Part shown: in pieces, positions 8,882 through 16,048 of the stretch
Layout: each line of letters begins with the position of its first letter
Numbering within the stretch: the first letter of the stretch is position 1
Assembly (NCBI GenBank): GCA_042088665.1
Contig: JBELMB010000002.1
Coordinates: 1 to 64,000 of the forward strand
Source of the DNA: JBELMB01 sp042088665
Lineage (GTDB): Bacteria > Pseudomonadota > Alphaproteobacteria > Rhodobacterales > Rhodobacteraceae
Reading direction: 5' to 3'
DNA: 64,000 nucleotides
The notes under the pieces: generated by a model
What the model was told of the DNA's origin: nothing
Databases searched by the model: none
The model's input: only the letters and a program-made list of their open reading frames with translations
Position numbers and translations under genes: made by a program

Positions 8882-8983
8882 CTGCGACCACGCGCCAATC
8901 CTTAGCAAAACAATCAGGCCTACACATGTGCGGGCTGCTCCCGTAAGACTGCCTGCGACGGAAACCTGAGGGGCGGCATCGGC

Positions 8984-10630
8984 ATGGACAGACGGGTGAT
9001 CTCGGCGCTGGCGCTATTGGTGGTGGTGGTCTGTCTGCTGCCGATCCTGGGTGTCGTGGCCGCGGCATTGATGGGTACTCTGGACACCCTGCTGCAACTG
9101 GCCGATTCCGTGCTGTGGCGGTATACGTGGACGACGCTGGCGCTGGTGGTCAGTGTCGCCACCGGGAGCATTCTGATCGGGTCGGTCACCGCCTGGCTGG
9201 TGGTCACGTCGGAGTTTCGCGGACGCAAGTTCTTTGAGGTGGCGCTGGTCATTCCGCTGGCCTTTCCGGCCTATGTCCTTGCCTATGCCTATACGGATGT
9301 GCTGGACCATCCCGGGATCGTGCAATCCACGTTGAGGCATGTGATGGGCTGGGGGCCGCGCGACTACTGGTTCCCGGAGATCCGATCGCTTGGCGGCGCG
9401 GCGGCAATGCTGACGCTGGTCTTGTACCCCTATGTGTACCTGTTGGCGCGGGCGGCCTTTCGGATGCAGGCGGCGACGCCGTTCTATGCGGCGCGCTCGC
9501 TTGGGTCCTCGCCCGTAGCGGCCTTTCTGCGGGTGTCGCTGCCCATGGCGCGACCCGCCATCGCCGCCGGAACCCTGCTGGTGGTGATGGAGACCATCGC
9601 GGATTTCGGCACGGTGGCGCATTTCAGCGTGCAGACCTTTGCCACCGGGATATACACGAGCTGGTTCGGGCTGGGCGACCGGGGGGCGGCGGCGCAGCTG
9701 GCGCTGGGATTGCTGGCTTTTGCCTTGCTGGTCGCAGCGCTGGAACAACACAACCGTGGCGCTGCAACCTATGCGATGAAGGGACGGCAGGAACCTTTCG
9801 TCCGCTTCCCGCTTGACGGGCGCAAGGCGCTTGGGGCGCAGATCGCCTGCGCCTTGCCGGTCTTGCTGGGGGTGATCGTACCCACGGTGGCGTTGCTTTT
9901 GATGGGGCTGCGGTCGGAGCAGGACATCCTTAGCCCGCGCTACATCCGCTTTGTGCAAAACTCGCTGTACCTTGCGGGGATTGCGGCGGTGGTCACGGTC
10001 GGGGCTGCGGTGCTTTTGGGGACGTTCAACCGGGTTCTGCCCAACCGCACCTCAAAGCTGTCGCTGTTTGTCGGGCGGTTGGGCTATGCGGTGCCCGGCG
10101 GCGTCATCGCCGTGGGGCTGATGGTGCCTTTTGCGCAATTCGACAATTGGCTGGATGCCCGGATGGAGACATGGTTCGACATCTCCACGGGGCTGCTGAT
10201 CACCGGATCGATCTGGCTGATGATTGCCGCCTACATGGTCCGCTTTCTCGCCGCCGCCATTGGCGCCTATGACAGCGGTCTGTCCACGGTGACGACGAAT
10301 ACCGACGCCGCCGCGCGGGTATTGGGGCGCAGCACATGGGCCACAGTGCGTGAGATCCACCTGCCGATCCTGCGGCCCAGCCTGTTGACCGCGCTGCTGA
10401 TCGTCTTTGTCGACACGGTCAAGGAACTGCCTGCGACGCTGATCCTGCGGCCCTTCAACCACGACACGCTGGCCGTACACGCCTTTCGGCTGGCGTCGGA
10501 TGAGCGTCTCGAAGGTGCTGCGGTGCCCAGCCTGATGATCGCGGCGATCGGGCTGATCCCCGTCATGCTGTTGTGTCTTCAGGTCAGTGACTGGCGCAAG
10601 AAGACCCGGATGCAAACAAGGCGCGCCTGA
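8984..10630 (+). CDS. Ferric iron ABC transporter permease (FbpB/SfuB-like)
   Basis: A 548-residue inner-membrane permease made of two homologous halves with about 12 helices. Each half carries the cytoplasmic EAA loop that docks the ATPase: AARSLGSSPVAAFLRVSLPMARP in the first half and AARVLGRSTWATVREIHLPILRP in the second. Size and duplication match SfuB/FbpB of ferric-iron importers. The likely partner binding protein is the convergent gene beyond a shared hairpin. No FbpC-type ATPase is present nearby, so an ATPase encoded elsewhere must energise it. Confidence 0.88.
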   Translation: MDRRVISALALLVVVVCLLPILGVVAAALMGTLDTLLQLADSVLWRYTWTTLALVVSVATGSILIGSVTAWLVVTSEFRGRKFFEVALVIPLAFPAYVLAYAYTDVLDHPGIVQSTLRHVMGWGPRDYWFPEIRSLGGAAAMLTLVLYPYVYLLARAAFRMQAATPFYAARSLGSSPVAAFLRVSLPMARPAIAAGTLLVVMETIADFGTVAHFSVQTFATGIYTSWFGLGDRGAAAQLALGLLAFALLVAALEQHNRGAATYAMKGRQEPFVRFPLDGRKALGAQIACALPVLLGVIVPTVALLLMGLRSEQDILSPRYIRFVQNSLYLAGIAAVVTVGAAVLLGTFNRVLPNRTSKLSLFVGRLGYAVPGGVIAVGLMVPFAQFDNWLDARMETWFDISTGLLITGSIWLMIAAYMVRFLAAAIGAYDSGLSTVTTNTDAAARVLGRSTWATVREIHLPILRPSLLTALLIVFVDTVKELPATLILRPFNHDTLAVHAFRLASDERLEGAAVPSLMIAAIGLIPVMLLCLQVSDWRKKTRMQTRRA

Positions 10631-10643
10631 TCCGCGCGCCTTG
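10617..10643. terminator. Perfect hairpin between convergent iron-transport genes
   Basis: CAAGGCGCGC pairs perfectly with GCGCGCCTTG around a 7-nt loop. The permease stop codon lies inside the loop region. Neither side has a long T-run, but position between convergent genes suggests a bidirectional stop or mRNA 3'-end stabiliser. Confidence 0.5.
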
Positions 10644-10697
10644 TCCTGTCTTGGGCCGTTTTGCGTCAGCCTTGGTCGAGGCAGATGCCCGCGGCGT

Positions 10698-11711
10698 CTA
10701 CTTCCAACCTGCAGCGTTCAGCACGCGCTGCGCGGCGCCAATGTTCTGGGCAATGTCAGACAGCGGGATCGCGTCGGGACGAAAGATCCCAAGCGCGGCC
10801 ACCGACGGCGCGAGACCGACACCCGGAACCGCCGGGTACTCGTCATTTCCGGCAGAGAAATACTGCTGCGCCTGCTCGGAGGCGAGGTATTCCATGAATT
10901 TGATTGCATTGTCGCGGTTGGGGGCATTCACCGCCACGCCCGCGCCAGAGATGTTCATATGCGCGCCAATGTCGTCCTGGTTGGGAAACACCCAGCCGAC
11001 CATGTCGAGGCTGTCGCTCAACCCGCTGACATCACGGCGGATCGCCCGGGCAAAGTAGTAGGTGTTCGACATCGACACATCACATTCCCCTGACACGATG
11101 CCCCGCAACTGATCCGTGTCACCGCCCTGCGGATTGCGGGCAAAATTGTCCACTACGGCCTTTGCCCAATCGGCGACAGCCTCTTCGCCCAGATGGGAGA
11201 TCAGCGCAGCCACGATGTTCTGCGTGTAGACGTTGGAAGACGAACGGATGCAGACCTGGCCTGCGTATTCCGGCTTTGCGAGATCCTGATAGGTCAGCGG
11301 CGGGTTCGCCACATCGGCCTTGTCATAGAACAGGATCCGCGCGCGCTGCGAAAAGGCAAACCACTGGTTGTCGTCATCGCGCAGATAGGCGGGAATGCTG
11401 CGTTCCAGCACGTCGCTTTCGATCGACTGGAGCAGGCCCAATTCCTTGGCGCGGGTGATGCGCACCGTGTCCACGGTCAGAAAGACATCGACCGGCGAAT
11501 TCCGGCCTTCTGCGGACATGCGCGCGATCAGCTCGTCGGCCTTGCCTTCGATCCGGTTGATGGTGATCCCCGTCGCCTCGGTGAAATCGGAATACAGCCG
11601 TTCGTCGGTGTCGTAGTGACGCGATGAATACAGGTTCACTTCGCCCTCGGCGAAGGCCCCCGTTGCCGTTGCGGCAATCACCAAGGCAAGGATCGAGGTT
11701 TTTGCGGTCAT
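10698..11711 (-). CDS. Ferric iron ABC transporter substrate-binding protein (FutA/FbpA-like)
   Basis: A 337-residue exported protein. Residues 1-20 form a signal peptide (AKTSILALVIAATATGAFA). The mature protein starts EVNLYSSRHYDTDERLY, the first iron-ligand region of FutA/Idi-type ferric-binding proteins. It retains the SNTYYFAR motif, whose paired tyrosines coordinate Fe(III). The start at 11711 follows GGAG; an upstream in-frame ATG five codons earlier lacks a good ribosome-binding site. It faces the FbpB-like permease tail to tail, so the two are separately transcribed. Confidence 0.9.
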   Translation of the reverse strand: MTAKTSILALVIAATATGAFAEGEVNLYSSRHYDTDERLYSDFTEATGITINRIEGKADELIARMSAEGRNSPVDVFLTVDTVRITRAKELGLLQSIESDVLERSIPAYLRDDDNQWFAFSQRARILFYDKADVANPPLTYQDLAKPEYAGQVCIRSSSNVYTQNIVAALISHLGEEAVADWAKAVVDNFARNPQGGDTDQLRGIVSGECDVSMSNTYYFARAIRRDVSGLSDSLDMVGWVFPNQDDIGAHMNISGAGVAVNAPNRDNAIKFMEYLASEQAQQYFSAGNDEYPAVPGVGLAPSVAALGIFRPDAIPLSDIAQNIGAAQRVLNAAGWK

Positions 11712-11900
11712 GTCAGTCTCCAGCATATCTTAAATCTTACTGTTTCACTCAATTACAGAGAAGCCGACAAGGATCAAGCCTTTCTGACAAAAACACTCTG
11801 GTACACATCTCTGCTCGATTACACCGCGATTTCCCGTCGATGCCCCGAAACGGGGCGTTTCGTGTCTTGACCCGGACGGGTCGTCCAATAAACGTGTCTG
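11712..11900. other. Divergent control region, iron-binding protein / B12 riboswitch
   Basis: This gap must hold the leftward promoter of the iron-binding-protein gene and the rightward promoter of the cobalamin-riboswitch transcript. A GCCCCG-aaa-CGGGGC hairpin (11842-11856) is visible and competes with a CGAAAC/GTTTCG pairing (11846-11862). A TTGACC (11867-11872) could be a -35 element for the riboswitch RNA. I could not identify a clear Fur, Irr or Iron-Rhodo box. Confidence 0.3.
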
Positions 11901-12095
11901 CCAGACGGTTCCGCGCAGTACATGTGACTCGACGGATAAAAGGGAACACGGTGAGGTCGGGCCTGCCCGCATCAAATCCGCGACTGCCCCCGCAACTGTG
12001 AGCGGCGAGCGACCCCGGAAAAACCACTGAACCCAAGGGTTTGGGAAGGTCCGGGGAAAGCAGCGACCCGCGAGTCAGGAGACCTGCCGTCTTGG
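11901..12095 (+). promoter_or_regulatory. Cobalamin (adenosylcobalamin) riboswitch
   Basis: The conserved cobalamin-aptamer blocks occur in order: GGGAACACGGTGAG near 11941-11955, AATCCGCGACTGCCCCCGCA near 11976-11995 followed by ACTGTGAGCGG, then GGGAAGG, and the B12 box AGTCAGGAGACCTGCC at 12073-12088. The outer P1 helix forms between CCAGACGG (11901-11908) and CCGTCTTGG (12087-12095). It should repress the downstream ABC transporter when cobalamin is plentiful. Confidence 0.95.
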
Positions 12096-12159
12096 GCGTC
12101 CTCGGGCGCCTGTCCAATCAACGAAACCGGACGGGGTGTTCCGGCAGGAGGTCCAAGAC

Positions 12160-12258
12160 ATGGCACAAGCGGGTCAACCCGTGTTCAGAACTGGTCCCTT
12201 CCGCCCCCGCGTCAGCGGAGGCCTCGATGGGTTTGAACATTTTTCTATCCGGCCGTGA
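12160..12258 (+). CDS. Candidate 32-residue leader ORF after the B12 riboswitch
   Basis: An ATG with GGAGG eight bases upstream opens a 32-codon frame (MAQAGQPVFRTGPFRP start) ending at 12258. A second short frame, 12227-12301 (MGLNIFLSGRETG start), overlaps it and ends in an ATGA junction with the transporter ATPase. I recognise neither product. Their order suggests riboswitch control of translation initiation passed on by coupling. It could also be spurious; no family supports it. Confidence 0.35.
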   Translation: MAQAGQPVFRTGPFRPRVSGGLDGFEHFSIRP

Positions 12259-12297
12259 GACGGGTCTGATCGCCCTGCCCCGCAACACGGCGCCGCT

Positions 12298-13098
12298 ATG
12301 ACCGCGGCGACGCTTGCCACCACGAACGTCAGCTGGGCACCGCGGCGGTTCGACGAACCCATCCTGCACCACACCAGTTTCGCCATTCAGGCGGGGCGCG
12401 TGCTGGGCGTGCTGGGCCCCAACGGTGCGGGCAAATCCTCCCTTTTGCGACTGCTCTATCGGTTTACCAAACCGTCCACCGGCCGGATCGAAGTCAATGG
12501 CCTCGACCTGTGGAAGATGACCGCGAGAGACGCCGCGCGCATGATTGCCGCCGTGCTGCAAGAACAGCCCACCGATTTCGCCCTCACCGTGCGCGAGATC
12601 GTGGCGCTGGGCCGCACACCGCATCGCAAGGGCTTTGGCGGCGCGCCCGGCGCGCGCGACGCAGAGATTGTCGACAGCGCATTGGCCCGGATGGATCTGG
12701 GCGGGTTTGCGCAGCGGTCTCTGAGCACGCTCTCCGGCGGAGAGCGCCAGAGGGTCATGGTGGCCCGCGCACTGGCGCAAGAGCCCCGGATCCTGATCCT
12801 TGACGAGCCGACCAACCATCTCGACATCCGTCATCAGTTGGAAATTCTCGCATTGATCCGCGACCTGCCGCTGACCATCGTGACCTCACTGCACGATCTG
12901 AACATGGCGGCGACGCTCTGCGACGAGGTGCTCTTGCTCAAGGGCGGACGCACCCTCGGCTTTGGCCCACCCGAAGAGGTGCTCTCCGAGACCGCGGTGT
13001 CAGAAGCATTTCACGTTCATGCCCGGCGCGACCATCTGAGCATGAGCAACACGCCCTACCTGACCTTCCACCTCCCGAACAACAGGACGCAACGATGA
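12298..13098 (+). CDS. ABC transporter ATP-binding protein, cobalamin/siderophore type
   Basis: A 266-residue ATPase of the FecE/BtuD/HmuV group. Walker A is GPNGAGKSS near residues 40-48, the Q-loop lies in AAVLQEQPTDF, the ABC signature is LSGGERQR and Walker B is ILILDEPTNHLD. It energises a FecCD-type permease. Control by the upstream cobalamin riboswitch makes corrinoid uptake the best guess (BtuD role), although sequence alone also fits heme or siderophore uptake. It overlaps the next gene by ATGA, giving translational coupling. Confidence 0.9.
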   Translation: MTAATLATTNVSWAPRRFDEPILHHTSFAIQAGRVLGVLGPNGAGKSSLLRLLYRFTKPSTGRIEVNGLDLWKMTARDAARMIAAVLQEQPTDFALTVREIVALGRTPHRKGFGGAPGARDAEIVDSALARMDLGGFAQRSLSTLSGGERQRVMVARALAQEPRILILDEPTNHLDIRHQLEILALIRDLPLTIVTSLHDLNMAATLCDEVLLLKGGRTLGFGPPEEVLSETAVSEAFHVHARRDHLSMSNTPYLTFHLPNNRTQR

Positions 13099-14033
13099 AG
13101 CAAACCCTGACCTGCGGCCTTGCGCTTATGTGCTCAACAGGCCTCGCCCTCGCTGACGTGACCGTGCAAAGCTGCGGGCGCGACGTGACCTTCGAGGCCA
13201 CGCCGGAACGCGCGATCTCCAACGACGTCAACCTGACAGAGATGATGCTGGTGCTTGGCCTTGCGGATCGCATGGTCGGATACACCGGCATCTCTGGCTG
13301 GAAGACCCTCGACGAGGAGATGCGCGGGGGTGTCGAGGCGCTGCCTGAACTCTCCGCCAAGTACCCCTCAAGAGAGGTTCTGGTGGGCGCCGATGCGGAT
13401 TTCTTCTTTGCCGGGTGGAACTACGGCATGAAGGTCGGCGGCGAGGTCACGCCTGACACGCTGGCCCCCTTTGGCATCAAGGTCTACGAATTGACCGAAA
13501 GTTGCAGCCATATCATGGACAGGCCCAAGGCCAGCCTTGAGGACATGTACACCGACCTGCGCAACCTCGGCCGGATCTTTGATGTAGAGGCCAAGGCCGA
13601 AGACCTGATCACCAGCTACTCTGCCGATCTCGAAGCGTTCCTCGCCGGGTTTGAACCGGCCGAGACCCCGCTGCGGGCGTTCGTCTACGACAGCGGCGAG
13701 GATGCGCCCTTTACCGCCGGGCGCTACGCCATGCCCACCGCCCTGATCGAAGCCGCCGGTGGCGTGAACATCATGGACGATTTCGAAAAGAGCTGGGCAA
13801 ACGTCACATGGGAAGAAGTGGTCGAGCGCAATCCCGAGGCCATCGTCATCGTGAACTATGGCGAAGTCACCGCGGCGCAAAAGCGTGAGTTCATGATGAC
13901 CAACCCCGCCTTTGCCGAGATGGACGCGGTCAGGAATGACCGTTTCGTCACGCTGGCTTACGTCGAGGCCACCCCCGGCCCGCGCAACATCAAGGCGGTC
14001 AAGACCCTCGCCGAAGGCTTCTGGGGCGAATAA
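13095..14033 (+). CDS. ABC transporter substrate-binding protein (BtuF/FepB-like)
   Basis: A 312-residue periplasmic binding protein of the helical-backbone TroA/FhuD/BtuF superfamily. Residues 1-20 are a signal peptide ending LALA-DV. The mature protein starts with the family's TVQSCGRDVTFEATPERAIS block and contains a GMKVGGEVTPDTLAPFGIKVYEL hinge-side segment and a late EEVVERNPEAIVIVNYG strand. The cognate ligand is probably a corrinoid because the operon follows a cobalamin riboswitch. Three bases separate its stop from the permease start. Confidence 0.88.
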   Translation: MKQTLTCGLALMCSTGLALADVTVQSCGRDVTFEATPERAISNDVNLTEMMLVLGLADRMVGYTGISGWKTLDEEMRGGVEALPELSAKYPSREVLVGADADFFFAGWNYGMKVGGEVTPDTLAPFGIKVYELTESCSHIMDRPKASLEDMYTDLRNLGRIFDVEAKAEDLITSYSADLEAFLAGFEPAETPLRAFVYDSGEDAPFTAGRYAMPTALIEAAGGVNIMDDFEKSWANVTWEEVVERNPEAIVIVNYGEVTAAQKREFMMTNPAFAEMDAVRNDRFVTLAYVEATPGPRNIKAVKTLAEGFWGE

Positions 14034-14036
14034 CCG

Positions 14037-15077
14037 ATGCGCGAGACCGCCGCCCGCCTGCACATGAGCCGGCTGTCCCTGACAGTGTCGGCCTGTCTGG
14101 CCGTGCTGGCGGTCTCGCTGTCGTTCGCGATTTCCGTGGGCGCCGTTGCGGTGCCCGCGGGCACGGTCTGGGGCGTTCTGGCCAACAAGATCTGGCCGGA
14201 CGCCGTTCCCGCGACATGGTCAAAGGGCCGCGAGGCCATCGTCTGGAACATCCGGTTCCCGCGCGCGCTGCTGGCGATGATGGTGGGGGCCGGGCTGGCG
14301 ATGGTGGGGGCCTCCCTGCAGGCGGTCACGCGCAACCCGCTGGCCGATCCGCACCTATTGGGGATCTCTTCCGGCGGCGCCTTTGGCGCGATCCTCGCGC
14401 TGTTGCATACCGGGCTGTTCATCGGGCTGCTGACCGTGCCTTTGCTGGCCTTCCTTGGGGCGCTGATGTCCACGGCCATCGTGCTGAGCGTTTCGCATCT
14501 CGCCAATGCAACCAGTGCAGACCGTCTGGTTCTGGCTGGTGTGGCCGTGTCCTTCATCGTGATGGCCGGTGCCAATGTGTTGATCTTTCTGGGCGATCCC
14601 CGCGCGACCCATACGGTTGTCTTCTGGATGCTGGGGGGGCTGGGGCTCGCGCAGTGGGACCAGTTGGTCTACCCGCTGGTCATCCTGCTTGCCTGCGGGG
14701 CCTGGCTGATGAGCCGCGCCGCTGCGCTCAACGCGATGACCGTCGGGGATGAAACCGCCGCCACCCTTGGCATCGCGGTGGCGCGCTTTCGCCTCATCGT
14801 CTTTGTCGTTGGCGCCTTGATCACCGGCGTCATGGTCGCGTTTTCGGGCATCATCGGCTTTGTCGGCCTGATGGTCCCCCACATCGTCCGCATGCTGGTG
14901 GGCGGCGACTACACCCGAGTTCTGCCCACGTCCGCGCTGATCGGCGCGATCTTCCTGCTTTGGGCCGACATCGTCGCCCGCACCATCATGGCCCCCGAGG
15001 ACATGCCCATCGGGATCGTCACGGGGCTGGTGGGCGGGCTCTTCTTCGTCTGGCTTCTGGGACGCAGACAAACATGA
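14037..15077 (+). CDS. ABC transporter permease, FecCD/BtuC family
   Basis: A 346-residue permease with about ten helices. Diagnostic FecCD motifs are RFPRALLAMMVGAGLAMVGA followed by LQAVTRNPLADPHLLGISSG, then FSGIIGFVGLMVPHIVRMLVG in the second half and ARTIMAPEDMPIGIVTGLVG near the end. With the ATPase and binding protein it forms a complete B12-type importer. No outer-membrane TonB receptor (BtuB) is encoded here, so that component must lie elsewhere. The next ORF starts 25 bp downstream in the same direction. Confidence 0.92.
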   Translation: MRETAARLHMSRLSLTVSACLAVLAVSLSFAISVGAVAVPAGTVWGVLANKIWPDAVPATWSKGREAIVWNIRFPRALLAMMVGAGLAMVGASLQAVTRNPLADPHLLGISSGGAFGAILALLHTGLFIGLLTVPLLAFLGALMSTAIVLSVSHLANATSADRLVLAGVAVSFIVMAGANVLIFLGDPRATHTVVFWMLGGLGLAQWDQLVYPLVILLACGAWLMSRAAALNAMTVGDETAATLGIAVARFRLIVFVVGALITGVMVAFSGIIGFVGLMVPHIVRMLVGGDYTRVLPTSALIGAIFLLWADIVARTIMAPEDMPIGIVTGLVGGLFFVWLLGRRQT

Positions 15078-15102
15078 CATCAACACCTGCCGGAGTGTCC
15101 AA

Positions 15103-16038
15103 GTGACCGAACATTTTGCCCCCGCCCTGACCAGCCCCTGCACCGGCGTCTGCCGGCTTGACCGGGTGCATGGCTGGTGCCTCGGCTGCGCACGCACCGG
15201 CGAAGAGATCGCCCGTTGGGGCCGCGCCCCCGCCCTCTGGCGGGATGCCGTCTGGGCGCAGATCCCGGCACGGCTGGCGCGGCTTGGCGTGTCGTTCCGC
15301 CGCCTGCCGCTGGACACCCGGACGCTGCGCGCGATGGTGGCGGACCGGTTGGCCTCAGGGAAGGGGCGCTGGGTCATGGGGCCACCCGGGGCTCGGACCG
15401 TGTTCGAACCCCGTGCCGGTGAAGCCGTCGACATTGGCATGGAGGCGGACGCCGTGACCGCGCGCACCCCCGGCGGCGCGCTGCGGATCCGCATAAACGA
15501 GGCCTCGCGCCCGATCACATGGGCCGGACCGGATGTCCCGGCCGAGCGCGCGCCCCTTGTGCTGGCGGTGAAGCGCGAGGCAGGCCGACCGCCCCTTGCC
15601 CCTTGCGGCGCTGATCTTGGCCCGGACAAGGGCGCGCTGCTTGGCGGCGCATCGGACCCTTGGGTCGATCTCGGCCTCGGGCGCAAGGCGGCGCGCCTGA
15701 GCCTGCGAGCGCCAAGCGACCAGTGCGACTTGGCCCTCACAAACCGCGCGCGCGGCGACCTTTGTGCAAGTTTGCATGACCTGTCGGGCATCGTCGTGAT
15801 GGAAACCCCTCTGGGCCGCATGGAGGTCGCGCTGACACCCGGCACCGCCCCCCAGATCAGACCAAACCTGACCGGACAAAACCTGACCGGACCACACCTG
15901 ACCGGATCACACCTGACCGGACCGCGGTTGAACCTGTCAGACCCAGTTGGACCCACCGGTCGCGATCTGCCCGAGGGCATGGACCTGCCCGCCGCCTATC
16001 TGCCCGGCGCGCTGTTCCTGCCCGAAGGCACCGATTGA
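15103..16038 (+). CDS. DUF1289 protein with pentapeptide-repeat-like tail
   Basis: A 311-residue protein. Residues 10-60 are a DUF1289 domain: Cys13, Cys17, Cys26 and Cys29 in PCTGVCRLDRVHGWCLGCAR, a likely small metal-binding module. DUF1289 proteins are normally much shorter. Residues 60-250 are unrecognised. Residues 255-279 are five consecutive pentads (NLTGQ, NLTGP, HLTGS, HLTGP, RLNLS) close to the pentapeptide-repeat consensus, and the last 25 residues keep an LP spacing of about five. The pentads are encoded by near-identical 15-bp DNA repeats. The GTG start follows GGAG. Function unknown; it probably rides on the B12 operon. Confidence 0.75.
   Translation: MTEHFAPALTSPCTGVCRLDRVHGWCLGCARTGEEIARWGRAPALWRDAVWAQIPARLARLGVSFRRLPLDTRTLRAMVADRLASGKGRWVMGPPGARTVFEPRAGEAVDIGMEADAVTARTPGGALRIRINEASRPITWAGPDVPAERAPLVLAVKREAGRPPLAPCGADLGPDKGALLGGASDPWVDLGLGRKAARLSLRAPSDQCDLALTNRARGDLCASLHDLSGIVVMETPLGRMEVALTPGTAPQIRPNLTGQNLTGPHLTGSHLTGPRLNLSDPVGPTGRDLPEGMDLPAAYLPGALFLPEGTD
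15865..15924 (+). repeat. 15-bp coding tandem repeats
   Basis: Four consecutive 15-bp units built on (A/C)AMCTGACCGGA encode the NLTG/HLTG pentads of the DUF1289 protein; a fifth unit is degenerate. The near-identity at DNA level suggests recent slippage expansion. Confidence 0.85.
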
Positions 16039-16048
16039 AAGACAGCGA

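Noticed and set aside
15865..15939. Short regular repeats that might be a CRISPR array
   Set aside because: Units are contiguous 15-mers without spacers and lie in frame within a protein-coding gene.
14355..15980. A 541-codon leftward open frame with PVRCDPVRCGPVRF repeats
   Set aside because: It is the reverse complement of the 15-bp pentad repeats and of the permease gene; the rightward frame has the DUF1289 and FecCD domains.
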